Shown piece after piece: positions 1-12,671 of a DNA stretch of 64,000 bases (its first letter is position 1; each line of letters opens with the position of its first letter). This DNA is from Varroa destructor (taxonomy: Eukaryota > Arthropoda > Arachnida > Mesostigmata > Varroidae), in contig NW_019211454.1 in the NCBI RefSeq assembly GCF_002443255.2, forward strand, positions 9,818,248-9,882,247, written 5' to 3'. The position numbers and the translations under genes are program-made. A model generated the notes under the pieces. It saw only the letters and a program-made list of their open reading frames with translations, searched no databases and had not been told where the DNA came from.

Positions 1-3000
1 AGCACCAAAAAAGAGCAGCCGCAGAACCAGCTACCACAAGCGTTGCAACCACCGCTGCTGGCGCCACTGGAAGCCACAAAGTTTGTTGCTCGGAAAACGA
101 GCGGTTGCCTCCTCTTGCCAGGGCTGCCGCCGCTCCTGCGTTCGTGGTTCATCGACTCTGTCGGTAATCGCTGGCGGCAGCGGATGAGTGGTGAGGTATA
201 GCCTAAGTAGATTCATCAACCTGTGTCAGTGGTCTACTATGGCCGTGTGGGTCGAGGTGGAAAGCATTGCGGTAAGAAGCGATCCAGCATGGCTGAGGAA
301 GAGGCCACGTGTACGCCGCCATGTGGCGACTGACTTAATGCCTAGCCGTTTCTCTTGCTGCTGTTAGAACATCCAACGAGTCAACGCGTAACAACAAGAA
401 GAAAATGAGGGGAGAGAGTAGTGGGGTGGGCAGCGATGATGCCGTCAACGGTAGGCGCATGCCAACTGGCCGATTGCCGAAAGGACATAACGTTCAGTCC
501 TAACGTAAACAGGAGCTGTATACGGCGGATCAGAACAAGATAGGAAGATATGTGATAGAGGCAGTTACTCTATAGGCCGAGTGGCCACCGGCAAAGGCGT
601 TCGCGGACGATGATAGTTGAGGAAAGCTTCTTAGGTCGTGACAGCAACTGTAAAAGGGGCGACGTAGAGCTGGACACTGAAGGTTTTCGAAAACAATCGA
701 AGGCAACACACATGACAAATAATAGGCGGGGCAATTCCGAAAAAGAGGGAAGGGCAAGGGAACTGACAGGTTGGCAAACAATAGTCCAATACCCATGCAG
801 CAATGCAGTCCAAGCTTGTGGTCGAACTGCAGCAAATCGTAGAGCATGAGATAGTACGTAGCAGACATGTAGACTATGTGCGCTGGTCGTTAGCTGCGTG
901 GCACTTTCGATATTGATCCGTGCTTTTTATTATACCCAAAATGTGAGAAAATATCAAAAAGGCTAGAGCAGAGGAATTGACGCTACCGCTGTACGAAAAC
1001 TTAGCCAATATAGTTAAACTACGAACGGCGACGAAATTGTTGCTACCTTTTTACCTTTCGATTGTCGTTTGTTCTACCTTTTTTTTGCCATTAAAAGACG
1101 GTCACACATGAGGAGGAGAGGAAGGGAGCATAGAGAGAAAAAAAGGCGAAAACCGAGCAAACTGACGATGAAAGCGGCATTGTCAAAGGATGGACTCGCC
1201 GACAGAGCGAAGGCAAGAGGGGGCATGATGGCAAGTGGGCGTTCAATATAGCGATCGACGGAAAAGTCTCTCCCTTCTTTCTTGAAAGGCAAATAATCGC
1301 GTACGGCCATCCACAGTCGGTCGAACATTCGCATACGAATTCGCAACTGGGTGGTAATGTACACAGTCAGAAGAGCGAATGCGGGCTTGCAATCAAAAAG
1401 CCGAACTGCAGAAACGGAGAGACGGAATCAAAGGGGCAGGGACGTACAGACAAACTTTCGACGAAACATAGTGTATCTATTTGCCAGAACATCCGAATGG
1501 GTAAAAAAAAAAACTGAAAGCCCTTTTGCCAAAAGTCTAAGTATAAAAGATGAAGGGTCAAAGGTGAGGAACCGAAAAGTTGAGATAGGGAAACGAAAGT
1601 AGGTTGTACTTCAAATGAGGATACCTTAGGAGCTTTCGTTTGCGAGAAAAGATGCAAGCTTCTGACTTAGCAAAATTTGGTAAAAACCTGACGGACGAAG
1701 TAGAAACGTCGAAGGGTTTCAAAAACAACCCCCTTTTTTTTAACATCGCTACCTTCCCCTAACGATTTTTTATTTGCTATTGCTGCTGCTATTCTAAGTC
1801 CCCTACGCATATAAGCGTTATTTCAACTACGAGGCACTGTGCCCTTACTCTTCGTTAGTCTATCCCTCCTCAATACATACTATTTTATGTAGACAATAAA
1901 GTGTAATTTTTGGAGTTGGAGAAGCGGTAGAATATTGGGATATTAGTGAAGTAGATGACGACAGAGAGATTCATAGCACAAGAAAATTGCACGGAAGGCA
2001 GACGCGTGTTTCGTTTGTTGTGCGCGGACGCGTATACATGTGCTCGAACGATGACTCATATTTTTTTTATATCAACTTCGATTCCATGTAACTTCACGTT
2101 GTTTACCTTTAGAGCCCGTGGACAACTGATTAACAGCTTCGATGCAACTTACAGGCCACTATGTGACATAATAAATTACAAAAAGATTATGATACGTGTT
2201 AGAAATTACTATTATTGTTACTCTCGACGTTTGGAGTTGTCGTAAGGCGTTTCTTCAGGCAAAATGCTGCCATTTTTCTATAAACCTTTCTATTATTTTC
2301 TGAATAATAATGTCTGTATAGCTCAAATATTTATCCTACCTCGGTTATAGAACTTCAATAAAAAAAAATACGTCACCTGAACAGAAACGTATCAGCTGAT
2401 CAAGCCTAGGCACTTTTCAATTATAAGTAAAGAACCTTAACATTACACAGGCTATAAGCGTATAGCACGGTGGTGAAAATTTCACTAGTTAAATCTTCCT
2501 ACGCTCGAACGTAATTCCGTTCATTCACTCTATGACTAAATTTATTTCCAGATGTGGTAGTTAGTCTTTACAATAGACGCAAAAAAAAAAGAAGAATCTG
2601 TTCTCAAGAGTCAAACTGTTATATTTTAAGTCCGGCGCTCTCAATTCAGACTAACAGAAAATTATCCGTCGTAAATACACAAAAAACTGCTCGAAGCATT
2701 TTACGAGCAAAGCAATACATATAAAACTTAATTAAGAAAAAAAAAACAGAGGATCGTTGCTGAATGCCACTGCAAGCAGATACAGAAGCCTATGACATCA
2801 TTAGATTGTCGGCCTAAGACTCACTGTATACCATAATTTGTGGAACCCAAGCAAATATGGGCCTTGTCAAATGAATTAACATTGATGCAACACTCGTGAA
2901 ACCCTTTACCAAACTATAAGGATTAAAATTCAAAAATTCTACATGATAAGGAGAGAAAAACGTGGAAAGTGATGAGGGCATTGAGCGAATCATGCTTAGG

Positions 3001-3739
3001 ATCGTTTTGAATAGGAAGTTTTTACCGACCAAGTTTTTAGGTCCAATAGTACCTGTAACATTGTAAGTCATGCACAGAGCTGTGTTTTGGTTCTGCGATG
3101 TGAAGGTTTGTGAAAGCCCAGCCATAGCAAAGGCACGTCGTCTCGTATATAAACAGAACATGCTGCCAGTGCTAAACCCATGATTCTTAAGACGCCGTTC
3201 TCGTTCATTATATGACTTCTCATATAAATATATATGAAATAGAGCTGAAGATACATCGTCGCCATTTCGAAGAAGCGTGAAACAAGTAGTACTTTCGAAA
3301 TGCTGACTGATATGCACCTACTGAACATAAATCAATCAAATGTGAACATACAATGGTAGGCGCATAATAGATAGAGCAGGGCAAGAAGTAGTTGAATTTT
3401 TGCGTTGCCTAAAGCAATATGTTTGGAATAGGCACGAGCTCCGTTCTCATGCATTGCCCTAAGCGCAGAAGCAGATTCTCATCGTACAACTGATGGCGAT
3501 ATAATCCGCAGAGCGAGCAAAACAGTTTCTGTCGCGAAAAATAATAATTTTACATAATTACCACTAAATCTTATCAGAGCACCAAAATGTTTTGCACGTT
3601 AATGACTTTTATGGGCCTATTCAAGTACCGTTGAAGTGAAAATGCGTACGCCACAGTGAGGTGATTGCATGATTCATTTTAACGTGCGAACAAATACATT
3701 CATAGAAGGTAAGATATGTCTTTTATCTCTGTTAGCGAG
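1..3739. other. Intergenic; GC-rich, trinucleotide-rich left edge, no gene identified
   Basis: The first 900 bases are clearly richer in G+C than what follows. Positions 1-200 are dominated by CAG/CCG/GCN-like triplets, and all three forward frames stay open for a long way, so this could be the end of a coding exon or a 5' UTR of a gene to the left. I cannot choose a frame or a family. From 900 to 3739 the DNA is AT-rich with purine runs. The minus strand at 2814-3317 is open for 167 codons, but I recognise no domain, splice context or codon bias in it and do not call it a gene. Confidence 0.4.
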
Positions 3740-4200
3740 TTGGAAAATAAAAATGCACTTAGATTGACCTCCTGAGCTTAGTCAGTTGTCTGTACCAGAA
3801 ATTGGAGGTTCGTCCTCTCTATCGTCGACTACGTTCTCCAGTAGAATCGCTGCAAGAAGACTTTATTCGTAATGAGAGAAACATTCATAGAGGCTCCCGC
3901 CTTGGCCTGCGTGACCATAACCCTGTCCCTGAGCGTCGAGTCGCAGTGTTCCTTGAAGTCGACGAACACCGCGTGTAGCGGACTGCGCGGCGTGGTCCGT
4001 GTTCTCTTGACGTCTGCTACTAGGAACCTGCGCGCCATTCCTGCGGACTGTTCTCGCGAAAACTGTTCCGTGGAAAAAGCGTGTACATTTCCTAAGTAGC
4101 TGTCTACTCTTTTAATCGGCGAGCCAGTAAGCAGCTTATAACAAACGCGTTTATTTGCCATCCCTTGCCACATATGGCGGCGTAGTAGGTTCGCTCTTTC
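3740..4200 (-). mobile_element. Decayed non-LTR retrotransposon (LINE) reverse transcriptase fragment
   Basis: Read on the minus strand, one frame from about 4200 down to 3740 follows the order of LINE reverse transcriptase blocks. These are a YKLLT segment, an EQF segment, then PLHAVFVDFKEHCDSTLRD, which corresponds to RT motif A (usually FVDFKKAFDS), then VQTTD-stop-AQEVNLSAFLF, which corresponds to the QTxGxxQGDxLSPxLF block. Third-position G+C is high across 3840-4100, unlike the flanks, as expected of a former coding sequence. Two in-frame stops (3829-3831 and 3778-3780) and the altered motif A (HCD for AFD) show it is dead. I saw no endonuclease domain and no poly-A tail. The clade (RTE-like or other) is a guess. 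The match is by eye. Confidence 0.65.
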
Positions 4201-7200
4201 CTTTAAGAATGGCTAACAGGCATGCGTCTTTTCACTACGCTGGAAATGCGTCAGCACGTAAGCACTATTAAATAGTCCTAGTGTCTAGCATGGTACCAGA
4301 ACGACGGCGCGTTTGAGAGACTCACTGCATACCGTATTTGAACCAATGGCCTTCCTATTGCAGAAGCTTCTAAGTCCTTGCATTAACTCTTGTACTATGA
4401 AACCTTGTTGAAAGAGATCACGTTGTACTGAGGTACCTTGTTTTCATGCTGGACTGAAAAAGGCACTTCGCGTGGTATCGTACCCCTTGAAACAAATATC
4501 TGCTATATAAACGTAAAACATAAAAAGAAGTGATTTATGGGATCCGAAGAGCTGATCAGGTGAGCCGGCAGGCCGCCGTTGTCCGTTGGCCACTTAGATA
4601 GTTGACATCCTACAACGGCGATCAAGCGGGTCTCTGGCCGTACAAGGTAATCATTGCCTTTGTGTCGAATACGTTTTTCGACAGGTCGTTTCAAAACGAA
4701 GAGTAAATGGTAGAACTCAGGCTATATTTCAACTATATGCCTGAGGTCCATTTGGATGTTTCAGGCAAGGATACAAGATCATGGCCTATACTTTCGGGTG
4801 GAGGGGAAAGACCTACTGTAGACTAGAAAACTTCAACCTGATGCTTCGTACAAATATCAGTATTGACCAGTTCAGGTGCAGGGAGAATTTCAGGGAGTGT
4901 GTTGCAGGAACGTATCTACATCTAGGCATCTCGACGGAGCTTAACGTTTACCAGTCCGTACAGGTACAACTTGAAGAGTGAGGTTTATCGCCATAGGTAT
5001 AAGAATGCGAATGCTTACGTGCAATGATAGAGAATGATTCCCATCCTCAAACTTTATCCCACTTCTGAATACATTCATCTCAAATACATTGATAACCGAA
5101 CTTCCTGCATGTACTAGGAAAGTTCGTATGGAAGTAAGACTGAGTAGGCACGACGTAAAATAATATATTTTATATATGGCCCGTTGTCCTCTATTACAAA
5201 GCAGCGTGCAGAATAGAAAAACAATAAGTTGAAAAGGTTAAATATTCAAGTCTCGGTCAGCACGAGGATGTCTACAATACCCAGGGCGTCCAAGGATCGA
5301 AGTGCCAGAGTTGCATCTCGCACTTCGATTCAGCCCTTATTTCTTAGCATCTCCTCACGGTTCGGCTTTGCTGCAAACTCTGTATTATACCCACAAGCGG
5401 CTACAGTGATCCAAGCTGCTGCATACCATAATCGGCCCTCTAGTGATTAATGCTGCCAAAACCCACTTCGAGAAATCCTCGATAATTAAGTCAGGCCATT
5501 CATTGGCCGTAGTCCATTCATTCAGCTTGGTGCTACCCCTTATATCGATGGTTCCTTAATGGGGACTTCGTCTAACGGTGATTGATCCCTTTGAAGCTAA
5601 CCCGGACGCTGGAACGTTCGGCTCTGGAAGTCCGGTTGAGCTGACTAGATTCGTTATTCACGCCCCCTCCTCCTTCTTCTAAAGGCTTCATACTCCTGGT
5701 AATGTTGTAGGCGGTCTTCCCGGCCACTTCACTTTCGTAGCCACTTTCGACGACCAGGCGCTTTCTGCGCAATTTTGACGGAGGGGTAAACGGAGAGCAC
5801 CTCTAGTTGTTACTCGAACCGTAAGATAATTGACGTCACTGAAAAATTTTCTAATTGCTGATATATTTTTTTAATCCTTTTCAAATTCCATGCTTTTATG
5901 ATAAATAGTCTGTAAAATATCGCGGCTGTCCTTTAATTATCTGTTTGATACATGGCAGTGACGCTACACACCTTCAGCGCCGTCCGAATACTTAGCAACG
6001 TCTTTGTAAGAAAAAATTTCTCTTAACACGAAGCCAAGGAGTTACATGCTGCCAACGTCCACCGCTAGCGTTGCTTTTTATGGCGGAAAAAGGTTAAGCC
6101 GTCCCAAAGTCGCTCGGAGATGTCTCGCATTTTATGGTCATCCACCTTCACATGCTTCTGTTCCGTATGTAAGCTTGGCATTTACCCTTCGACCTTCATC
6201 ACTCGACAAAATACGAACCTCATGAGACCCATCGATTCCTTCCCCACACACTTCGTAAATTACTATGACAATTTGCACCGAGCATAGCCTATAACGTCAT
6301 TTGCCCGCTGGACCAGTCCCGTCGCTTGTCTTACTAATTGCCTTGCGTACATTCGTTGCATTTAGTTATGATTCTCTCTGGCGCGACGACTGCGATGGCG
6401 TATGCGATCGTTTTCGAGTGTCGATGGATACTTTGGCAAATGTAAACTGTGTGCATCGCGTGTTGCGGCTGCCATTTTTTGTACCAGGGATGGTCCAAGT
6501 GCGTGTTTATGGGTGGATTGTGCTTAGGCGACGGGACGCAGATGACAATACTGCCGTTCACTCACTAATTCCTAGAAGAAATGCGCTGGTATTTCCGCGG
6601 AATCGATCAGTACATACGTAAGAGAAGGAACCGTTTGCAAATACCGGGCATTTCGGATATTTCGGGGTGCACGAAATGAGGACAACTCGATTGGTGTCTA
6701 GCACGTCCGAAGAAGCTCAGTGGAACTCCCCAAAAACAGGCGAAGACTGAAGAGTAGACAGCTATATGATTATGATAACTGATGACCAGTCAGTTGATAA
6801 CTAACAAGGCGAAGTTCAGGAGATTGGGATCAAACCTTCTCTCTGCATCCGTCACTTTTTTCGCTGTGGCACATTTATGGACATGAAGGGACTCCAATGA
6901 AACGACATCTCTATGGGTAATTACAAGAAAAAAGTATTATTAGGATGTTTGTGATCTTAGGACTTCCTCAAGTGTCACTAGCTACTTGGCGTGACAGCTT
7001 CGTCACAAATGTAGAGCAAACGGATGAAAAAAAAAGTGACATTATCATTAGGCAAAAAAAAATATTGTCATTAATGAAGTTAGTCGGTAATGAAACCTTC
7101 AATTATGTTAAAATTGAGACTATTTACAGTTGTCACCGATACTCTTCAGCGACAACTCGTCATTTCTGCCCAGAGTTCAAAAGACGCGCTGATTAAGCCT

Positions 7201-9849
7201 GCATGTAACGCAAAGGTGCCCTTACCGATCGGCCGCTTTCGCTCTCGGACACTTTTTTTGACAATGCATTTTTTCTACTGTCGCACGCCGTACACGCTCT
7301 GATTCATGCAGAAATCGTTTGTTTCTGATCCTTCAACTGATCCTTCCTGAAACTTCATCCTAAGACAGACATTTGAGGAAGCTAATGTTCGAAATACTCT
7401 CAGCTTGGTTTCGGGTCGGGCGCCTGAAAATGCTGGCCTCCAGGCCTGCCAGGACCGGATAACAAAGCAGCTGGAGTACCTTTATTTTCTGCAGAACACT
7501 CGACAGTGTTGCCACTGACGAGCTAATCCAGTTTTAGTACTATAGAAGGTATAGAGAAAATGATATTGGATATATTTTCTAAAAGTTTAACATGTTATGT
7601 ATAAATTTATCGTTGTTTTCATTAATTACGCTACGTAAATCGCGGCCAGTCATACGTTTTTAGTTATCTACACTGAATGCTCAAATCAAAAGTCTAGCTG
7701 AATTTACATAGTCAAACGTTCTAAATACGACAGCTTTGTCGTTCGTGGTATGATCTCTGAGGAGATCCTTTTTATCAGAGACTGCAACGATCTGCAAATT
7801 TGAGCGTGCCCATGGGCCACTATGCAGGCACGATGCGTCAAGGATAGAAATGTTCTGAATTACCCGATAACATTACTATCATGAATATATCTTTTATACG
7901 AGTTTCTGATTCGGTATTGGACAATAGAGTGCTTGACAAAACAACAACTCATATATCTCGAGCAAGAGATTATATAGACAAGGGATAAACTTTCCAAATA
8001 TATTATACAAGTTAATATCCGGTTATGTGTAAAGTGTAAGCCCCGACCTATCATCTAGTTGGGTTTGTCTAACCTAGTTTTTTGTTGGCATTTACCATCT
8101 ATCCTTAATTAAACAACTGACACCTATTCAACGCCATTTTTACCATCGTCATTTAAATGTGTTCAAATATATGTAGGTAGGAAAATCGCGAGAGGCAACA
8201 TTTCATATGCAGTTAAACTGCTGTGGTTTTCATTCCCTTTCGTACATATGCATACGTATAATGTTTGCCTTCGTCTATTTATGACACTATCATTTCTTTG
8301 TCAACAACCCATTTTTTGTATGACCAATGTCAGGGGATCCGTTACCTTGCTAGACGCAAAGCTCGGTGTTTATTCATTACGAATAAACGGGCCCGTAACT
8401 GACGGAAATTGATGTTCTCTAACGCTAACAATCTTCGGCGACTACCGTTCCGAGAAAGTCAGTATAAGGCGTCAACTCATAGCAGTGGAAAAACTAGATT
8501 TCAAATGAAGAGGCAGCAAGTTATCTGCTAAGTATCTACTCACACTACTGTACTCTATTGCATACAAAGTTATATTGAAGGGACTAGAAAGTTAGCTCTT
8601 CATGAACTTCATGAAACACGAACTTGTACATCTGTCATACATATAATACGAGACTGAGTATTACCATTGTATGTCTGTCAATATGATGTAAACAGAATAA
8701 TTTATAGAACTTAAACGAACTCCCTTCTCGATTTCGTCTTACATATAAAGTTGATTTACTTAGTCATTCTACAAAACAATTCATTTTGTAGGTTTCCACG
8801 TACATCCACGATCCGTTTTGAAATAGTGTCATAGCAAAATTAGGATAGTCAGGCCTTATGAGGATCGCCATGTTTAGGCAACATTTTTCCTAAATTCGTT
8901 GGCAACCACCATGTTAACAGGCCTAAGAAACCACCCCTGACTTGCATTTTCCTCTGTTTCTACGTAATGAGAATGCAGTATAATGCATGCTTGTAAGAAG
9001 CATTCATCATTATAGAACTGGTTATTACATCATTCATGTCTTAATACACTCTTGGCACGCTCATCGATCATAGTGATCTTTCCGTTGAAATCTTCAAAAT
9101 ATTAACAGAATTCTGGGATCTTTGCAGTACATTCACTACTGGAATGCATGGAGATAACTTACAGTTATCAAAAGATAACTGTGTATTTACCACGTCGTCT
9201 CCTGTTAAAGCTTAGGGAAAAACGTACGAAGCCTTTAAAGATCGTTCTGATCACACGTCTAAGTTCAATACAAATATAGCTTGACGTGAGATTAATAAGG
9301 AGCAAACGTCTTGACACTTTCGTGCTTTGACCTGGAAAGAAGATAAAGAGGTGTGGTATTTTTACATAGCAGACCTGAGTGGTAACACGACTAAAGGTGA
9401 TGTGCCATCCCCGTGCTTTTGAACACTTCGTTGACAATTCCTGTATAGTTTAGCACAAAACATATCTGAATTCGAAATGTTTTTATACAATACAATGCAA
9501 AAACTCCTTTATTAAACGCGAGATAACGTTCCACAATTGTCTACGGCGGGTCATAGACCAAACAAAATATCGCTAATATTACCACTTGGGTACCACATTA
9601 TTAAGTACCACATTAATCGTTTGGGAAGCAAATATGTCAACTTTGACAACAATGACTGACCGGCCGGCTGAGCGAAGCGAACGACAACGACCTGCAAGAC
9701 CTAGTTGGGAAAAATACGGTCCAATCGAATACAGAGCTCTCCGCATAGCTAGAGTGATCCAGATGGCTGTTGTCAATCGTTCGCATTCAACTAGAGAAAA
9801 CTGACAAAAGCGTAAAGTGAAACTCCATTGATTACTCCGTAGAAATGCC
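4201..9849. other. Intergenic, no gene identified
   Basis: About 5.6 kb of AT-rich DNA. Short open frames exist on both strands (for example 6301-6621 plus and 6334-6561 minus) but they overlap each other and carry no recognisable domain or splice context. A small inverted pair lies near 8770-8795 (CTACAAAA with TTTTGTAG). I see no RNA gene and no promoter that can be tied to a transcript. Confidence 0.4.
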
Positions 9850-10240
9850 AAAAAAAGAAGACTCTGACAATATACTTTTGGTTGCTTGCATGACAAAGGT
9901 CATTTCTACCCGAAGTCGTTACCGGCGATGAAAGATCGATTTTTCACTATACCCGTGAATATGAGTCAGAACGGTCAGAGCTCTTCAATTTGACGGTACG
10001 AAGAAATATACTCATAAACTGCACCTCGGCGTGTGATAAGTCGAGAAGAGAGAGTCATACTACGAGCTGCTGAAATGCCTGGAAGAAGTTACAACAGCCT
10101 GTCACACAAATCAACGTATACGCAGAAAGAAAAAGGCCTTGGATTGGCATGAGCGATGCAAAGTACTATTGCTGCATAACAACGTTGCGTCGCATGCTCC
10201 AATGAGGAACTCTGCCCATGCAGCCTAGACATCGCTCTAC
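9850..10240 (+). pseudogene. Decayed mariner-family transposase
   Basis: From 9903 the plus strand reads FLPEVVTGDE followed by an I-F-H-Y segment. This is the mariner block around the first catalytic aspartate (IVTGDE-W-hhhY); the Asp codon is 9927-9929. After a frame change near 10055 it reads YYELLKCLEE, then KVLLLHNNVASHAPM at about 10160-10195. That matches the second catalytic block, normally LLHDNAxxH. The second aspartate is replaced by asparagine (codon 10178-10180). A stop follows near 10230, before the third catalytic block, which I cannot find. The frameshift, stops and lost Asp make this an inactive fossil. Terminal inverted repeats and TA duplications were not located. Identity rests on the order and spacing of the two motifs. 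Confidence 0.7.
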
Positions 10241-10280
10241 ATTACTGTTACTTATCTCGGTTGAGGCAGCATAGCCAGTT

Positions 10281-10355
10281 CCCGTGGTAGGTTAGTTGAT
10301 AAAGAAATTGCGCGCTAATCTTGGACTATACATTGGGTTCGAATCCAGGTATAGA
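10281..10355 (+). repeat. tRNA-like pol III element, probable tRNA-derived SINE head or tRNA relic
   Basis: TAGGTTAGTTGATAAAG at 10288-10304 matches the A box and D-arm of a tRNA (usual form TAGCTCAGTTGGTAGAG). GGTTCGAATCC at 10337-10347 is a good B box. The spacing is that of a tRNA. The region between contains GCGCGCTAATC, reminiscent of an isoleucine-type anticodon arm. The acceptor and T stems pair poorly, so a functional tRNA is unlikely, and a SINE head or pseudo-tRNA fits better. It lies about 50 bp past the mariner relic. Other copies would be needed to prove a SINE. Confidence 0.45.
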
Positions 10356-12550
10356 CAGACACACGGTTCGCTTCGTTTCTTCCAGCCATCTGCTGCCGAA
10401 CGTAAAACACGAAACATAAAAGGCATGGCGAGGAAGAGAAATACTTCAGAAGAGAGACCGAACTATTGCAAATGGGTCGACGAGTTAATCTCTTCCGATG
10501 ACGAAGCCTTCTCCTTCGCAGGATACATTGGCCGCCAAAAAGATAATCGAAAATTCTAGTAAACGAAAGACCGTCCCTACGCGTCCTTTTTTCCCATTTA
10601 ATCTAAAAGGGGTAAAGAATAACGAACAACAAACTTTAATTCCAAGATTATACAAGCCTGAATGTATACATCCGAGTAAACAATATTCGACTCCAAAAAG
10701 GGTAAAAATACATCTCGAAGCTCAAACATATTTAATTGTCGCACTATCATAGAGTAGCATTATTACAAAAATTTCCTTAGGATTTCATACTGAACGATAT
10801 TATTATTATTATTTATTATAATATATATTATACAGCATCGTAACTATCTCAAAAACGACTCGAAGGGTTTTTTCGGCTTTTTTTTTTTTTTACATGGCTT
10901 TAATTTGGTGGTTAGAATCATTGATTACTGTTGAAGAAATCAGATTCGTAGGAAAATAATAAATACTGCTGAGGGACGCTAATTTAAACTGGAAGAAATT
11001 TAGCTTTTTCCAGAAACGGCTGAAAATTTGTGAAGTATCAAAATTGAAAGATAACTTTTTATACCCATTGCCTCGATCGTTTGCTGCCTTCTAATCAAAT
11101 ATGGAGTTTTCCTTTCTTCTTTTCAGAAGTTATAAATACGCAGACTTGAGGAGCTTACTATTTGTTGAGACTGCAGAACAGCCACGACCCAATGGTAACG
11201 AGTCGACGGCAACATGATGGTAGCTCAGCGAAGGTAATACAGCAACAAGTTCCAAGTTCAGAGCGTCTGAACTTGTCATAGATTAGATTGGAAAAATACT
11301 GGACAATGATAGTTATTAACTGGCGTCTATGTGCAAAAAAGCCACCGATCGGACAAATGCACTGCAGATACCGAGCGGCGACAGCCACCTGTTTCGAGTT
11401 GTTGTCTATATGGAATCAGCTGAATCAGATAAAGCACTCTGACCATAATACTCTGATCAAAATTAATTTCTATATAGTGAACTCGCAGCCTGTGGTCAGC
11501 CCTTACCTTCGAGCTCAACTACATTGGACAAATCAGACCTAGTGGACAAACAAAGGAGGGCATATGTGCGAATTCTAATAAATCTATAGGAATAGGAATT
11601 TCTTTCATGTTTAATCATTTAGACAGATCTCAAGCTAAGACCTGTTTACAAATATGCTATCATAACAATCTATGTCACAGGAACAAATTCGCCTATTCAT
11701 GTATTTAATAAGCATTCTCCTGAAGGGCATTAATCCTGTTTGTACTCGTTATGGCAACAACAGATACTAGTTTGCCATTTCAAACCAGCTGACCAAATTC
11801 TGAACCGGAGTGAGATCTGGCCGCCGAACCTTCAGCGCTTCAGTAATCGTTGTGTCGTTTTATGATATTCATGACTACGCATGAAACAGAATCAAAAAAA
11901 GTCAATATGCCAAAACTGTAATTTATTTAATTTTCGTAAATTATGTTACATCAATTGTAGTCCTTCTGAAAATTATCTGAGCAATTTTTCAATAGCAATA
12001 ATAGCGTAGCTTGTTTTTGCTTGGCTCGGTTTAATATAGCGTGTTTAGTATACGCATGAGAGCCACGCTACTTCTACATAGAAGAGCTTCCCGATACTAG
12101 AGGTTATAGGACACCGCTTATCTCTGGTGGCTTCCTGAATGAATTTCCTAAATACCTTTGCGCGACCTGAAATGTATAGGGTGTTTCGGTCACAATTCGA
12201 TATGAGCTATGGAAAGCTTCCGATATATGTTTAATAACATCCCTTTACCTACCTACCCACCCACCCACACGATCACTCAGTTGGCGTCTAACGCGCACTG
12301 CAGCCATTGTGAGAGTTTATGCAGTAACGGATTCGTTGCCCATTCTGATCTAGCAAGCGATCACAAATGATCATTGATCAATCGTGATCAGCGTTGTAGG
12401 AGACCATCCCGTAAAGCATCCATCTATTCGACGACATTGAACGGTTGACGTTGTTTGACTTTGTCCAGCTCAAACAGCGTTCTGCGCCAAGTTTTAACTA
12501 CATATGTACGATAGTCGTGGTTGTATGTTGAGGCAATGTCCATAACAAAA
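10356..12550. other. Intergenic with two unidentified short open frames
   Basis: An ATG at 10423 opens a charged 45-codon frame to 10559. An overlapping frame continues from 10498 to 10752 (84 codons), so a frameshifted older coding sequence is possible, but no family is recognised. The rest is AT-rich, with a TTA/TAT-rich stretch at 10798-10835, a T run near 10878-10892, and a CCTACC/CCCA microsatellite at about 12244-12268. Confidence 0.35.
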
Positions 12551-12671
12551 CAGTAGAATATATTCAGGCGGAAAAACAGTGACTTTTGGTCTGGATAGAT
12601 AGATATATATATATATATATATATACACCCAAACCAAACTCACCATTTCTCTGTCTGAATATATTCTGCTC
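12551..12671. repeat. Imperfect foldback of about 120 bp with (AT)n centre, MITE-like or hairpin-forming
   Basis: The left arm, 12552-12594, is complementary to the right arm, about 12628-12670. Both include GAATATATTCAG-type ends. By hand alignment about 34 of 43 positions match, with one single-base gap, and most mismatches are transitions. Between the arms lies a GATA/AT microsatellite (12594-12627) that can itself fold. The arrangement suits a small foldback or MITE element or a transcribed hairpin. No target-site duplication is evident. Confidence 0.6.

Noticed and set aside
530..868. Overlapping open frames on both strands near the left edge
   Set aside because: They are mutually antiparallel and none has a recognisable domain. 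G+C alone explains their length.
6301..6621. 106-codon plus frame with a 75-codon frame opposite it
   Set aside because: No domain, no ATG context and no exon borders. Chance-level length.
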